From contig JAILID010000009.1 of NCBI GenBank assembly GCA_024695465.1, forward strand, positions 1 to 56,000: a stretch of 56,000 nucleotides of DNA, read 5' to 3'. The DNA is from Lachnospiraceae bacterium (GTDB taxonomy: Bacteria > Bacillota > Clostridia > Lachnospirales > Lachnospiraceae). Below, in pieces: positions 43,409 to 52,430 of this stretch (positions are counted from its first letter, which is position 1; every line of letters starts with the position of its first letter). A program made the translations under genes and the position numbers. Below the pieces are notes generated by a model that saw only the letters and a program-made list of their open reading frames with translations, did not search any database and had not been told where the DNA came from.

Positions 43409-43457
43409 CTCAGGTGGCAATGCCGGATGGATGGTCCGGCATCGCCGAGTGCTTTTT
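43409..43457 (+). terminator. Hairpin with T-run inside the ribosomal cluster (rpsH-rplF)
   Basis: ATGCCGGA (43420-43427) pairs with TCCGGCAT (43435-43442); flanking CTC...GGC and GCCGAG may extend it, and GTGCTTTTT ends the unit at about 43457. It sits in the 146-base rpsH-rplF spacer, the longest in the spc part. It could be an attenuator that reduces read-through into rplF and beyond. Confidence 0.5.
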
Positions 43458-43548
43458 ATGGCGTAAGCCCATATTTCCACGTATGTGGAAACGAACTTAA
43501 AAACAGGGAGAAATTCCCTAATAGCTAAGTTTAGCAGGAGGAAACATC

Positions 43549-44088
43549 ATGTCGCGTATCGGCAGACTTCCGGTTGTTATTCCCGCAGGCGTTACTGTGG
43601 ATATAAAACCGGACAATACGGTTACCGTAAAAGGACCGAAGGGGGAAATCGTAAAGACCTTCGCGCCTGAGATCGGAATCGAACTTAAGGGAAATGAAGT
43701 TTTTGTGACAAGACCCAACGACCAGAAGAAGGAGAAATCTCTTCACGGCCTTACCCGTGCCCTTATTCATAATATGGTTGTCGGGGTTACGGAAGGATTC
43801 AGCAAGACGCTTGAGATCAACGGCGTAGGCTACAGGGCTCAGAAACAGGGCAGGAAACTTGTCCTTTCGCTTGGTTACAGCCATCCGGTAGAGATGATGG
43901 ATCCGGAAGGTCTGGAGTCTGCTGTCGACGGAAATAAAATCATCATTAAAGGTATCAGCAAGGAAGCTGTCGGCCAGTATGCGGCTAATATCCGTGAGAA
44001 GAGAGCTCCGGAACCGTATAAGGGCAAGGGCATTAAGTACAGTGATGAGATTATCCGCCGTAAGGTCGGTAAGACCGGTAAGAAATAA
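43549..44088 (+). CDS. rplF: 50S ribosomal protein L6
   Basis: 179 aa: [19 protein letters not shown] at the start, [34 protein letters not shown] in the middle and the C-terminal [29 protein letters not shown]6 is at the base of the L7/L12 stalk near the sarcin-ricin loop. AGGAGG upstream. Confidence 0.98.
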   Translation: MSRIGRLPVVIPAGVTVDIKPDNTVTVKGPKGEIVKTFAPEIGIELKGNEVFVTRPNDQKKEKSLHGLTRALIHNMVVGVTEGFSKTLEINGVGYRAQKQGRKLVLSLGYSHPVEMMDPEGLESAVDGNKIIIKGISKEAVGQYAANIREKRAPEPYKGKGIKYSDEIIRRKVGKTGKK

Positions 44089-44107
44089 AGAAAGGAGAGT
44101 GTGAGAG

Positions 44108-44476
44108 ATGATTACAAAGCCATCTAGAGCCGCCGTTCGTGAAAAGAAGCACTATAGAATGCGCGGTCATATTTCGGGAACGGCTGAGCGTCCCAGACTC
44201 GCAGTCTTCCGCAGCAACAAGCATATGTATGCCCAGATCATCGATGATGTCAAGGGCGTAACACTGGTTTCCGCTTCCACGCTTCAGGCTGAAGTGAAAG
44301 AGGGCCTTGAGTATACAGATACGGTCGAGGCAGCTGCCAGGGTAGGCAAAGTCATCGGCGAGCGCGCGCTTGCTGCCGGTATCAAGGAAGTGGTCTTTGA
44401 CCGCGGAGGCTTTATCTATCATGGTAAGGTTCAGGCACTTGCAGAAGCAGCCCGTGAAGCTGGCCTTGATTTCTAA
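44108..44476 (+). CDS. rplR: 50S ribosomal protein L18
   Basis: 122 aa: [31 protein letters not shown], and the C-terminal [27 protein letters not shown] are textbook L18. It binds 5S rRNA with L5. GAAAGGAG upstream; standard order rplF-rplR-rpsE. Confidence 0.98.
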   Translation: MITKPSRAAVREKKHYRMRGHISGTAERPRLAVFRSNKHMYAQIIDDVKGVTLVSASTLQAEVKEGLEYTDTVEAAARVGKVIGERALAAGIKEVVFDRGGFIYHGKVQALAEAAREAGLDF

Positions 44477-44493
44477 GAGGAAGGGGAATATTC

Positions 44494-45012
44494 ATGAGAC
44501 AGAACGAGAATAAAAGAATGGATAAGGATGAGAACGGCCTTGAAGACAGAGTCGTTGCCATCAAGCGCGTCACAAAGGTCGTCAAGGGCGGTCGTAATAT
44601 GCGCTTCTCCGCACTCGTAGTCGTAGGCGACAAGAACGGCCATGTCGGCGCAGGACTTGGAAAAGCTGCTGAAATTCCGGAAGCGATCCGCAAGGGCAAG
44701 GAAGATGCTGAAAAGCATATGATCCCGGTGGCCAGGACCGAATATAACAGCATTACCCATGACAATATGGCCAGGTTCGGCGGCGCGCAGGTCCTCCTTA
44801 AGAGAGCTCCTGAAGGTACCGGCGTCATCAGCGGCGGCGCTGCCCGCGCTGTTGTCGAGCTTGCGGGGATCCGTAATATTCGTACAAAGTCCCTGGGCTC
44901 CAATAATAAGCAGAATGTTGTTTTTGCGACTCTTGCTGCTTTGAAGGGTCTCAAGACTCCGGAAGATGTCGCTCGTCTCCGCAATAAGTCTGTTGACGAC
45001 ATTAAGGCATAA
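44494..45012 (+). CDS. rpsE: 30S ribosomal protein S5
   Basis: 172 aa: [31 protein letters not shown] (double-stranded RNA-binding part), [20 protein letters not shown], and the C-terminal [23 protein letters not shown]5 affects decoding fidelity with S4 and S12. Confidence 0.98.
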   Translation: MRQNENKRMDKDENGLEDRVVAIKRVTKVVKGGRNMRFSALVVVGDKNGHVGAGLGKAAEIPEAIRKGKEDAEKHMIPVARTEYNSITHDNMARFGGAQVLLKRAPEGTGVISGGAARAVVELAGIRNIRTKSLGSNNKQNVVFATLAALKGLKTPEDVARLRNKSVDDIKA

Positions 45013-45024
45013 GGAGGTAGAGCA

Positions 45025-45213
45025 ATGGCAGAAGATAAGAAATTAAAAATCACGCTTGTAAAGTCTACGATTGGCGCTGTTCCGAAGAATAAAAAGGTTG
45101 TGGAGTCCATGGGCTTTAAAAAACTCGGCTCCAGCGTTATTCTTCCGGACAATGCAGCTACCCGCGGCCAGATTGCCAAAATCGCTTACCTGGTCAAGGT
45201 AGAAGAAGTTTGA
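45025..45213 (+). CDS. rpmD: 50S ribosomal protein L30
   Basis: 62 aa: KLKITLVKSTIGAVPKNKKVVESMGFKKLGSSVI and the C-terminal RGQIAKIAYLVKVEEV. Short bacterial L30; AAGGAGG upstream, rplO follows at 16 bases. Confidence 0.97.
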   Translation: MAEDKKLKITLVKSTIGAVPKNKKVVESMGFKKLGSSVILPDNAATRGQIAKIAYLVKVEEV

Positions 45214-45228
45214 TAGGAGGTGCCATTA

Positions 45229-45669
45229 ATGGATTTATCGACATTAAAGCCGGCAGCCGGCTCCAAGCATAACGATAATTTCCGCAGAGGACGTGGAGAA
45301 AGCTCCGGCAGCGGCAAGACAGCAGGTAAGGGACATAAGGGGCAGAAGGCCCGTTCCGGCGCTCCGAGGATCGGTTTTGAAGGCGGCCAGATGCCGTTAT
45401 TCAGACGTCTTCCCAAGAGAGGCTTTAAGAACCGCAATTCCAAGCAGTTCGCATACGTCAACGTTGACAGGCTCTGCTGCTTTGAGGATGGAACGGTTGT
45501 TACGGAAGAACTTCTTCTTTCCTCAGGCCTTGTTTCAAAGATTGTTGACGGCGTCAAGATTCTCGGCGGCGGTGAGCTTGACAAAAAATTAACCGTTAAG
45601 GTTGCTAAAGTCAGCGAGAGCGCTAAACAGAAGATAGAAGCTGCAGGCGGGACAGTAGAGGTGATTTGA
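45229..45669 (+). CDS. rplO: 50S ribosomal protein L15
   Basis: 146 aa from ATG 45229 with TAGGAGG at 45214-45220; the earlier in-frame GTG at 45220 overlaps the ribosome site and is rejected. The Gly-rich N-terminal extension ([26 protein letters not shown]) and [17 protein letters not shown] are diagnostic. Its TGA overlaps the secY ATG. Confidence 0.97.
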   Translation: MDLSTLKPAAGSKHNDNFRRGRGESSGSGKTAGKGHKGQKARSGAPRIGFEGGQMPLFRRLPKRGFKNRNSKQFAYVNVDRLCCFEDGTVVTEELLLSSGLVSKIVDGVKILGGGELDKKLTVKVAKVSESAKQKIEAAGGTVEVI

Positions 45670-46985
45670 TGTTTAAAAAGGTAATGGACACGTTCAAGGT
45701 CAAAGATGTCCGGCACAGAATGTTTTATGTCCTGATGTGCCTGGCAATCATTCGACTTGGATCACAGATCCCGGTGCCGGGAGTAAACAGGAATTATTTT
45801 GCGGAATGGTTTGCCTCGCAGACCGGGGATGCATTTAATTTTTTTGACGCGTTTACCGGCGGATCGTTTTCGAGCATGTCGATCCTGGCACTGTCCATCA
45901 CTCCCTACATCACTTCTTCGATTATCGTCCAGCTTCTTACTATAGCGATACCGGCATTAGAAGAAATGCAGCGTGATGGAGAGGACGGCAGAAAGAAACT
46001 TACGGCGATTACACGTTATCTTACGGTCGGTTTGTCTCTTTTTGAGTCAATTGCCATGACTTTAGGATTCGGCCGCAACGGTTTGATTCCGGATATGGAT
46101 TTTGCCAAGGCTGTGATCGTCATCGCTTCTCTGACTGCCGGTTCTTCATTCTTAATGTGGATTGGAGAACAGATCACGGATAAGGGGATCGGAAACGGTA
46201 TTTCCATGGTTCTTCTTATCAATATTATTTCAAGAGTACCGGCTGATCTTGGCAGTTTGTACGAGCAGTTCGTAAAAGGCAAGACAATTGCCCGGGGAGC
46301 CCTGGCGGCGCTGATCATCATCTTCATTATTCTTGTAATGGTCGTCCTTGTTCTTTTGCTTAACGGAGCTGTTCGGAGGATTCCGGTCCAGTATTCCAAG
46401 AAAACGGTCGGACGCAGAGTTGTCGGAGGGCAAAGTACCCATATTCCGCTTAAGGTCAATACGGCCGGCGTTATTCCGGTTATCTTTGCTTCCTCCATCA
46501 TGTCTTTTCCGGGAATCATTGCAACTTTCCTCGGAAAGAATTCGTCATCCGGCGTTGGCGGAACTATTCTTGGAATTTTAAGCTCGAACAACTGGTTCCA
46601 GTGGACCAGGCCGATCTACAATATCGGACTTATTCTTTATATTGTCCTTGTAATCTTTTTCGCTTATTTTTATACGTCGATTACGTTTAATCCGCTTGAG
46701 ATTGCGGACAATATGAAGAAGCAGGGCGGTTTTATTCCGGGCATTCGTCCCGGCCGTCCAACCTCAGATTACCTTACGAAACTGCTTAATTACATCATAT
46801 TCATCGGGGCTGTCGGACTCGTCATCATTGCGATTATTCCGTTTTTCTTTAACGGCGTATTCAATGCCAGCGTTTCCTTTGGCGGCACATCGATTATCAT
46901 TATCGTAGGCGTTATCCTTGAGACGGTGAAACAGATCGACTCAATGATGGTCGTGAGGAATTATAAAGGATTTTTAAATTCTTGA
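45669..46985 (+). CDS. secY: Protein translocase channel subunit SecY
   Basis: 438 aa from ATG 45669. Ten hydrophobic segments are visible. Hallmarks are RLGSQIPVPGVN after TM1, the plug/TM2 region with SSIIVQLLTIAIPALEEM, the cytoplasmic loop VQYSKKTVGRRVVGGQSTHIPLKVNTAGVIPVIFA, and NPLEIADNMKKQGGFIPGIRPG before the C-terminal helices. It forms the translocon pore that works with SecA, encoded elsewhere in this window. Ordered between rplO and adk as in most Firmicutes. Confidence 0.98.
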   Translation: MFKKVMDTFKVKDVRHRMFYVLMCLAIIRLGSQIPVPGVNRNYFAEWFASQTGDAFNFFDAFTGGSFSSMSILALSITPYITSSIIVQLLTIAIPALEEMQRDGEDGRKKLTAITRYLTVGLSLFESIAMTLGFGRNGLIPDMDFAKAVIVIASLTAGSSFLMWIGEQITDKGIGNGISMVLLINIISRVPADLGSLYEQFVKGKTIARGALAALIIIFIILVMVVLVLLLNGAVRRIPVQYSKKTVGRRVVGGQSTHIPLKVNTAGVIPVIFASSIMSFPGIIATFLGKNSSSGVGGTILGILSSNNWFQWTRPIYNIGLILYIVLVIFFAYFYTSITFNPLEIADNMKKQGGFIPGIRPGRPTSDYLTKLLNYIIFIGAVGLVIIAIIPFFFNGVFNASVSFGGTSIIIIVGVILETVKQIDSMMVVRNYKGFLNS

Positions 46986-46991
46986 ACTTAA

Positions 46992-47025
46992 GGGGACTAC
47001 CCGGACTTATGTCCGGGATGTCCCC
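46992..47025 (+). promoter_or_regulatory. Strong hairpin in the secY-adk spacer
   Basis: GGGGAC (46992-46997) with GTCCCC (47020-47025), and CCCGGA with TCCGGG inside, make an almost continuous 12-14 bp stem. No T-run follows. It may be a processing or stability element separating the secY and adk parts of the message. Confidence 0.45.
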
Positions 47026-47091
47026 ATAGGTGTTTATAAACGTTCCGCGTGGATGCGCGGATTTATATGAATTATCAGAAAGGAGGCTGCA

Positions 47092-47736
47092 ATGAAGGTT
47101 ATCATGTTGGGAGCGCCCGGTGCAGGTAAAGGAACACAGGCCAAGAGGCTTGCGCAGGAATTTTCAATCCCTCACATTTCTACGGGCGATATTTTTCGCG
47201 CGAATATCAAGGGAGGGACCGAACTCGGCAAAAAAGCGCAGGGCTATATGGACGCCGGACAGCTTGTCCCCGACGAACTTGTCTGTGATCTCGTCGTAGA
47301 CCGTATTGCGCAGGAAGACGCCAGAAACGGCTATGTACTGGATGGTTTTCCGCGGACTATCCCGCAGGCTGAAGCACTGGAAGCTGCCCTTAAGAAAAAG
47401 GGAGAGAATGTTGACTATGCTGTCAATATTGATGTTCCGGATGAGGCAATCGTAGACAGGATGTCCGGCCGCCGCGCATGCACGAACTGCGGCGCAACCT
47501 ATCATATTGTTTACAACGCTCCGAAGATCGCCGATGTATGTGATGTCTGCGGAAATAAGCTTATTATCAGGGATGACGACAAGCCGGAGACCGTTCTTAA
47601 TCGTCTTTCCGTCTATCATAAGCAGACGCAGCCTCTGATCGATTATTATGAAGAAAGAGGCCTGGTCGTCAATGTAGACGGGACGAAAGACATGGATGCT
47701 GTTTTTGCCGAGATTCTTGAGAAAATCGGAAAGTGA
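47092..47736 (+). CDS. adk: Adenylate kinase, zinc-binding LID type
   Basis: 214 aa. P-loop [22 protein letters not shown] and [13 protein letters not shown] are diagnostic. The LID carries two Cys pairs (CTNCGATYH and CDVCGN) that bind zinc, as in Gram-positive Adk. It interconverts ATP, AMP and ADP. AAAGGAGG precedes the ATG; map begins 1 base after its stop. Confidence 0.98.
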   Translation: MKVIMLGAPGAGKGTQAKRLAQEFSIPHISTGDIFRANIKGGTELGKKAQGYMDAGQLVPDELVCDLVVDRIAQEDARNGYVLDGFPRTIPQAEALEAALKKKGENVDYAVNIDVPDEAIVDRMSGRRACTNCGATYHIVYNAPKIADVCDVCGNKLIIRDDDKPETVLNRLSVYHKQTQPLIDYYEERGLVVNVDGTKDMDAVFAEILEKIGK

Positions 47737-47737
47737 T

Positions 47738-48502
47738 ATGCCTGTCAGAATCAGGAGACCGGATGAGATTCGGAAAATGACGCAGGCGGGGCGGATGCTT
47801 GCTGCTGTTCATAGAGCTATGCGCGAAGTTATTCGCCCCGGTGTTTCAACTGCAGAGATCAATGCAGTTGGTGAAAGAGAAATCTATCGTCTCGGCGGAA
47901 TACCCAATTTCAAACACTATAACGGATTTCCTTCTGCAATTTGTATTTCCGTTAACGATGTTATTGTTCATGGGATCCCTTCAGATGATCATTATCTGGA
48001 GGAAGGAGATATCGTTTCTCTTGATGCCGGCCTCAGCATCGATGGATGGCATTCCGATGCGGCAAGAACCTGGGGAGTAGGCCGGGTTTCTCCCCAGGCG
48101 GAAGCCCTGATGGAAGCTGCTGAAAAATGTTTTTTCGAAGGTCTTTCATTTGCCAGAAAGGGTAATCATCTATATGATATTTCCGCAGCTATCGGACGCT
48201 GCGCCGGCCGATGCGGATACGCTGTCGTCAGAGAATTGACGGGGCACGGCATAGGCAGGCATCTCCATGAGGAACCAATGATCCCCAATTTCGAACAGAA
48301 GGGAAGGGGGATCCTGCTGCGTCCCGGTATGACATTTGCCATTGAACCCATGATTACCGCGGGAGGAGAGGAAATCAAAATGCTTTCGGATGGGTGGGGA
48401 ATCAGCTCCGCCGACGGAAGCCTGGCTGCCCATTATGAGAATACAATTTTGATTACGGAAGGAGATCCGGTTATTCTGACCGGAGAAGAGGAGGTTTTTT
48501 AA
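47738..48502 (+). CDS. map: Methionine aminopeptidase, type I
   Basis: 254 aa from ATG 47738, right after the adk stop. Metal ligands are recognisable: Asp in [17 protein letters not shown] (two Asp), His in [14 protein letters not shown], Glu in FAIEPM and Glu in HYENTILIT. It removes the initiator Met from nascent proteins. No N-terminal zinc-finger extension. infA starts 2 bases after its stop, so the two are coupled. Confidence 0.97.
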   Translation: MPVRIRRPDEIRKMTQAGRMLAAVHRAMREVIRPGVSTAEINAVGEREIYRLGGIPNFKHYNGFPSAICISVNDVIVHGIPSDDHYLEEGDIVSLDAGLSIDGWHSDAARTWGVGRVSPQAEALMEAAEKCFFEGLSFARKGNHLYDISAAIGRCAGRCGYAVVRELTGHGIGRHLHEEPMIPNFEQKGRGILLRPGMTFAIEPMITAGGEEIKMLSDGWGISSADGSLAAHYENTILITEGDPVILTGEEEVF

Positions 48503-48504
48503 AC

Positions 48505-48723
48505 ATGTCAAGAGCTGATTCTATTGAAGTGGAAGGCACGGTTATTGAAAAGCTTCCCAACGCAATGTTTCGCGTGGAGCTTCAGAATAAGCACGTTGTC
48601 CTTGCACATATCAGCGGTAAGCTGCGTATGAATTTTATTCGTATTTTGCCAGGTGATAAGGTTACGATTGAACTTTCGCCATATGATCTTGATAAGGGAA
48701 GGATTATCTGGAGAGATAAATAA
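48505..48723 (+). CDS. infA: Translation initiation factor IF-1
   Basis: 72 aa, exact family length, single OB fold: [24 protein letters not shown] and [30 protein letters not shown]-1 binds the 30S A site during initiation. GAGGAGG lies at the end of map. An alpha-operon promoter starts 14 bases after its stop. Confidence 0.98.
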   Translation: MSRADSIEVEGTVIEKLPNAMFRVELQNKHVVLAHISGKLRMNFIRILPGDKVTIELSPYDLDKGRIIWRDK

Positions 48724-48736
48724 TTTCATTTAACAC

Positions 48737-48765
48737 TTGCAAAAGTTTCCGTTTAGTTGTAAAAT
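48737..48765 (+). promoter_or_regulatory. Sigma-A promoter of the rpmJ-rpsM-rpsK-rpsD-rpoA-rplQ unit
   Basis: TTGCAA at 48737-48742, 17 bases, TAAAAT at 48760-48765, with ~70 nt to the rpmJ ATG. It uses the same -35 hexamer as the S10 and hpf promoters. Confidence 0.75.
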
Positions 48766-48839
48766 ACTATGCGGACTTTTATGCGTCTTCGCGCAGATTT
48801 TACATTTTGAGCAGAGCAATTTGCGGAAAGGAGGTTTAA

Positions 48840-48953
48840 ATGAAGGTAAGATCTTCCGTAAAACCCATTTGTGAAAAGTGCAAAGTCATTAAAAGAAAGG
48901 GTTCCATCAGGATCATCTGTGTGAACCCGAAGCATAAGCAGAAGCAGGGCTGA
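48840..48953 (+). CDS. rpmJ: 50S ribosomal protein L36
   Basis: 37 aa, the smallest ribosomal protein gene here. [20 protein letters not shown] opens it; the zinc ligands Cys11, Cys14, Cys27 and His32 are all present, so it is the zinc (C+) form. GAAAGGAGG directly upstream. Confidence 0.96.
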   Translation: MKVRSSVKPICEKCKVIKRKGSIRIICVNPKHKQKQG

Positions 48954-49164
48954 TCTTTATTAGGTTAACAAGCGCTCCGGGGCGCGGCTGCACGGAGACG
49001 CCTTACTATATATCGGCTTGCGAGCGGATATTAGTGCTTAATACCGCCGCGCGTCATCTGATGCGGCGGAAAGGTCATCATTCTTTTGTGATGGCTGGGC
49101 GGTTTAACCGCCCCAGTTGAGAAACTAGTAGTGATTTATTGAAACTGAAGTTTGGAGGAAAACA
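48954..49164 (+). promoter_or_regulatory. Structured rpmJ-rpsM spacer (possible autoregulatory leader)
   Basis: 211 bases without a gene. Successive hairpins can be drawn: CCGCCGC/GCGGCGG (49044-49069), CATCA/TGATG (49076-49093) and GGGCGGT/ACCGCCC (49097-49113), preceded by a GC-rich segment around 48978-49002. TTTGGAGG before rpsM follows at about 49151. No T-run, so an RNA leader or translational regulator site is more likely than a terminator. Confidence 0.5.
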
Positions 49165-49533
49165 ATGGCTCGTATAGCTGGAGTGGATTTACCAAGAGAC
49201 AAGCGTGTCGAAATCGGCTTGACTTATATCTATGGAATCGGCAGGTCGACATCCAACAAGATTCTTGCCGGCGCTAATGTCAATCCCGACACGAGAGTCC
49301 GCGATCTCACGGATGAAGAAGTCTCGCGTATCAAGGATGTCATGGATGCAACATGCCTGGTAGAAGGCGATCTTCGCAGAGAAGTCGCTATGAATATCAA
49401 GCGTCTTACAGAGATTGGATGCTACAGAGGCATCCGTCACAGAAAAGGTCTTCCGGTTCGCGGTCAGAATACCAAGAACAATGCTAGAACCCGGAAGGGT
49501 CCGAAGCGCACAGTCGCTAATAAGAAGAAATAA
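49165..49533 (+). CDS. rpsM: 30S ribosomal protein S13
   Basis: 122 aa: [33 protein letters not shown] at the N-terminus, [32 protein letters not shown]-type C-terminus that reaches the P-site tRNA. Follows a structured leader; rpsK is next. Confidence 0.98.
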   Translation: MARIAGVDLPRDKRVEIGLTYIYGIGRSTSNKILAGANVNPDTRVRDLTDEEVSRIKDVMDATCLVEGDLRREVAMNIKRLTEIGCYRGIRHRKGLPVRGQNTKNNARTRKGPKRTVANKKK

Positions 49534-49569
49534 TTCTGCAGTTAAAGAAAGGAAAGTAGGTTAGTTTTT

Positions 49570-49974
49570 ATGGCAGGTAAAACATCAGCTAAGAAGTCTT
49601 CTTCTTCGAAGAGGAAGGTCAGGAAAAACGTTGAACATGGGCAGGCGCATATTCAGTCTTCTTTCAACAACACGATCGTGACGTTGACAGATGCGAACGG
49701 CAATGCTTTATCATGGGCATCGGCCGGCGGCCTGGGATTCCGCGGTTCAAGGAAATCTACACCTTATGCTGCCCAGATGGCAGCAGAGACGGCAACCAAA
49801 GCAGCTCTTCCGCACGGTCTTAAGACTGTGCAGGTGTTTGTGAAGGGGCCGGGATCGGGACGTGAAGCCGCTATCCGCGCGCTTTCCGCATCCGGTCTTC
49901 AGGTTGTGAGTATCGAGGATGTTACTCCGGTTCCGCATAACGGATGCCGTCCGCCGAAGCGCAGAAGAGTATAA
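49570..49974 (+). CDS. rpsK: 30S ribosomal protein S11
   Basis: 134 aa with a basic, Ser/Lys-rich N-terminus. [43 protein letters not shown] and the C-terminal [18 protein letters not shown] are diagnostic. S11 lines the platform near the Shine-Dalgarno helix. Confidence 0.98.
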   Translation: MAGKTSAKKSSSSKRKVRKNVEHGQAHIQSSFNNTIVTLTDANGNALSWASAGGLGFRGSRKSTPYAAQMAAETATKAALPHGLKTVQVFVKGPGSGREAAIRALSASGLQVVSIEDVTPVPHNGCRPPKRRRV

Positions 49975-50044
49975 GTTTCATAATTGTACAGCCGCATATT
50001 AATTTGCGCAATTATTATTTAGCATTTACGGAGGTCCTTATAAT

Positions 50045-50647
50045 ATGGCAGTAAACAGAGTACCTTATCTTAAGAGATGCAGGTCCCTTGGGCTGGAGCC
50101 TACCTATCTCGGGATTGATAAGAAGTCTACACGCGAACTCAGAAGATCGAACCGGAAGGTTTCCGAGTACGGTCAGCAGCTTCGTGAAAAGCAGAAAGCT
50201 AAATTCATCTATGGCGTTCTTGAGAAGCCGTTCAGAAATTATTATGAAAAGGCTGACCGCATGAAAGGCATGACCGGTTCCAACCTCATGACCATGCTGG
50301 AGATGCGCCTTGACAACGTCCTTTTCCGTATGGGCTTTGCCCGTACGCGCCGTGAGGCCAGGCAGATCGTTGACCATAAGCATGTTCTTGTCAACGGGAA
50401 TTGCGTCAATATCCCGTCCTATCAGGTCGCTGTCGGCGACAAGATCGAGATTAAGGAGAAGAAACAGTCTTCTGCAAGGTATAAGGCTGACAACGGTATT
50501 CTTGCCGCTACAGCCGGCCGTGCGGTACCGGAATGGCTTGATGTCGATACAGAGCATATGTGCGCTCTTGTCAAGGAAGCACCGACCAGAGAAATGATTG
50601 ACGTTCCGGTTAACGAAATGCTTATCGTCGAGTTGTATTCCAAGTAA
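50045..50647 (+). CDS. rpsD: 30S ribosomal protein S4
   Basis: 200 aa, starting AVNRVPYLKRCRSLGLEP; the S4 RNA-binding domain is MRLDNVLFRMGFARTRREARQIVDHKHVLVNG. In Bacillus S4 represses its own gene and in E. coli the alpha operon, so this is one candidate ligand of the leader upstream of rpsM. The N-terminus lacks the zinc Cys cluster of some S4 forms. Confidence 0.98.
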   Translation: MAVNRVPYLKRCRSLGLEPTYLGIDKKSTRELRRSNRKVSEYGQQLREKQKAKFIYGVLEKPFRNYYEKADRMKGMTGSNLMTMLEMRLDNVLFRMGFARTRREARQIVDHKHVLVNGNCVNIPSYQVAVGDKIEIKEKKQSSARYKADNGILAATAGRAVPEWLDVDTEHMCALVKEAPTREMIDVPVNEMLIVELYSK

Positions 50648-50681
50648 TCATTAGACGCACGCCCAAAGGAGGGAAGACTTA

Positions 50682-51641
50682 GTGTTTGATTTTAATAAGC
50701 CGAAGATTACAGTTGCAGAGATATCTGAAGATAAGAAATTTGGCAAATTTGTAGTCGAACCTCTCGAGAGAGGCTATGGAACGACACTTGGCAATTCTCT
50801 GAGAAGGATCATGCTATCTTCGCTTCCAGGCGCCGCTGTCAGTCAGGTTAAGATTGAAGGGGTTCAGCATGAATTCAGTCCGATTCCCGGCGTTCGGGAA
50901 GACGTGACGGAGATCATCTTGAATTTAAAGAGCCTTGCGATCCGCAATAACTCGGATTCTGATGAACCGAAGACGGCCTACATTGAATTTGAGGGTGAAG
51001 GAGTTGTCCGCGCATCGGATATTCAGGTCGATTCTGATATCGAAATTATGAATCCGGATCAGGTTATCGCGACTCTCAACGGAGGCCCTGACTGCAAGCT
51101 ATTTATGGAGATTGCGATCACCAAAGGCCGCGGTTACATCAGCGCCGATAAAGGCAAATCTGATGATATGCCGATCGGAGTGATTGCTGTCGATTCGATT
51201 TATACTCCTGTTGAAAGGGTCAATATGACGGTTGAGAATACCCGTGTTGGCCAGCAGACAGATTACGATAAGTTGACTTTGGATGTGTGGACCAGAGGTT
51301 CTCTCGATCCCAAAGAAGCGGTCAGCCTTGCCGCTAAGGTACTCAGCGAGCATCTTAAGCTGTTCGTAGATCTTACGGAGACGGCAATAGCGGCAGAGGT
51401 TATGATCGAAAAGGAAGACAACGAGAAAGAAAAAGTTCTTGAGATGAACATTGATGAACTTGAGCTTTCTGTCCGTTCCTATAACTGCCTCAAGAGAGCC
51501 GGCATCAACACCGTTGAAGAACTTTGCAGCAAAACTTCCGAGGATATGATGAAGGTCAGGAATCTTGGCCGCAAATCCCTTGAAGAAGTGCTTGCGAAAT
51601 TAAAGGAACTTGGTCTGCAGCTCCGGCCGAGCGAAGAGTGA
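50682..51641 (+). CDS. rpoA: RNA polymerase alpha subunit (GTG start)
   Basis: 319 aa from GTG 50682 with AAAGGAGGG at 50665-50673. The N-terminal assembly domain has [26 protein letters not shown] and [13 protein letters not shown]; the C-terminal domain (about 245-319) has [23 protein letters not shown] and [19 protein letters not shown], which bind UP elements and activators. Standard position between rpsD and rplQ. Confidence 0.98.
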   Translation: MFDFNKPKITVAEISEDKKFGKFVVEPLERGYGTTLGNSLRRIMLSSLPGAAVSQVKIEGVQHEFSPIPGVREDVTEIILNLKSLAIRNNSDSDEPKTAYIEFEGEGVVRASDIQVDSDIEIMNPDQVIATLNGGPDCKLFMEIAITKGRGYISADKGKSDDMPIGVIAVDSIYTPVERVNMTVENTRVGQQTDYDKLTLDVWTRGSLDPKEAVSLAAKVLSEHLKLFVDLTETAIAAEVMIEKEDNEKEKVLEMNIDELELSVRSYNCLKRAGINTVEELCSKTSEDMMKVRNLGRKSLEEVLAKLKELGLQLRPSEE

Positions 51642-51734
51642 AATATTCAATCCTTAGTTATATAGTGAGCGGGAGAAAACGCCCGGCAGTAAGTCCGAGG
51701 AGCATGTCGGCAACGTTCCGCAGATGGAGGTAAA

Positions 51735-52271
51735 ATGGCTAATTACAGAAAACTTGGCAAGACATCATCCCAGAGAAAGGCTCTGCTCAGGAATCAGGTA
51801 ACAATGCTTCTTTATAACGGAAAGATTGTTACGACAGAAGCCAGGGCAAAAGAAGTAAGAAAGATCGCTGAGGGTTTTATTGCGCTTGCCGTTAAGGAAA
51901 AAGATAATTTTGAGATGGTCAAAGTCAAGGTGAAGGTTCCGCGTAAGGACGCAAACGGAAAGCGCGTGAAGAACATCGTTGACGGACGTAAGGTAACGGT
52001 TTTTGACGAGATCGAGAAAGAAGTATCTAAAGATGCTCCTTCACGTCTCAATGCCCGCAGAAAGATGCTTAGCTTCTTCTATCCAGTCAAGGAGGTCCCG
52101 GCAGAAGGCAAGGGCCGCAAGAAGAACACGAAGCAGGTTGATCTTCCGAAGAAGCTTTTTGAAGAAGTTGCTCCGAAGTACGTGAACCGTAACGGCGGTT
52201 ACACCCGGATCGTCAAGATTGGCCAGCGTAAGGGCGATGCCGCAATGCTGGTTCTGCTTGAGCTTGTATGA
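51735..52271 (+). CDS. rplQ: 50S ribosomal protein L17 with large insertions
   Basis: 178 aa against about 112-127 in most bacteria. The N-terminal [21 protein letters not shown] and the C-terminal [28 protein letters not shown] are canonical. The extra sequence is one insert of ~45 residues at about 58-103 ([20 protein letters not shown]..., strongly basic, then a [14 protein letters not shown] strand) and one of ~15-20 residues at about 117-135 ([16 protein letters not shown]). Such extended L17 proteins are, to my knowledge, found in Lachnospiraceae. A terminator follows. Confidence 0.96.
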   Translation: MANYRKLGKTSSQRKALLRNQVTMLLYNGKIVTTEARAKEVRKIAEGFIALAVKEKDNFEMVKVKVKVPRKDANGKRVKNIVDGRKVTVFDEIEKEVSKDAPSRLNARRKMLSFFYPVKEVPAEGKGRKKNTKQVDLPKKLFEEVAPKYVNRNGGYTRIVKIGQRKGDAAMLVLLELV

Positions 52272-52312
52272 TTTTGTTTCGTCAGCAATGACATCTTTGC
52301 TGTTAATTGGAG

Positions 52313-52344
52313 AGTGTTCCGGAGACGGAGCACTTTTCTTTTTG
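52313..52344 (+). terminator. Terminator of the alpha operon
   Basis: AGTGTTCCG (52313-52321) pairs with CGGAGCACT (52326-52334), one G-U pair, GAGA loop, followed by TTTTCTTTTTG. It closes the ribosomal supercluster 41 bases after rplQ. Confidence 0.85.
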
Positions 52345-52350
52345 TAAACG

Positions 52351-52379
52351 TTGTTTTGCTTTGAAGAATATGGTATGAT
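52351..52379 (+). promoter_or_regulatory. Promoter of the SGNH-fold gene
   Basis: TTGTTT at 52351-52356, 17 bases, TATGAT at 52374-52379; ATG at 52431 with GGAGG at 52421-52425. Confidence 0.65.
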
Positions 52380-52430
52380 ACCTCTTGTATGTTATAAGGT
52401 ACATTTTGTTAAATAGATGCGGAGGTGAAA

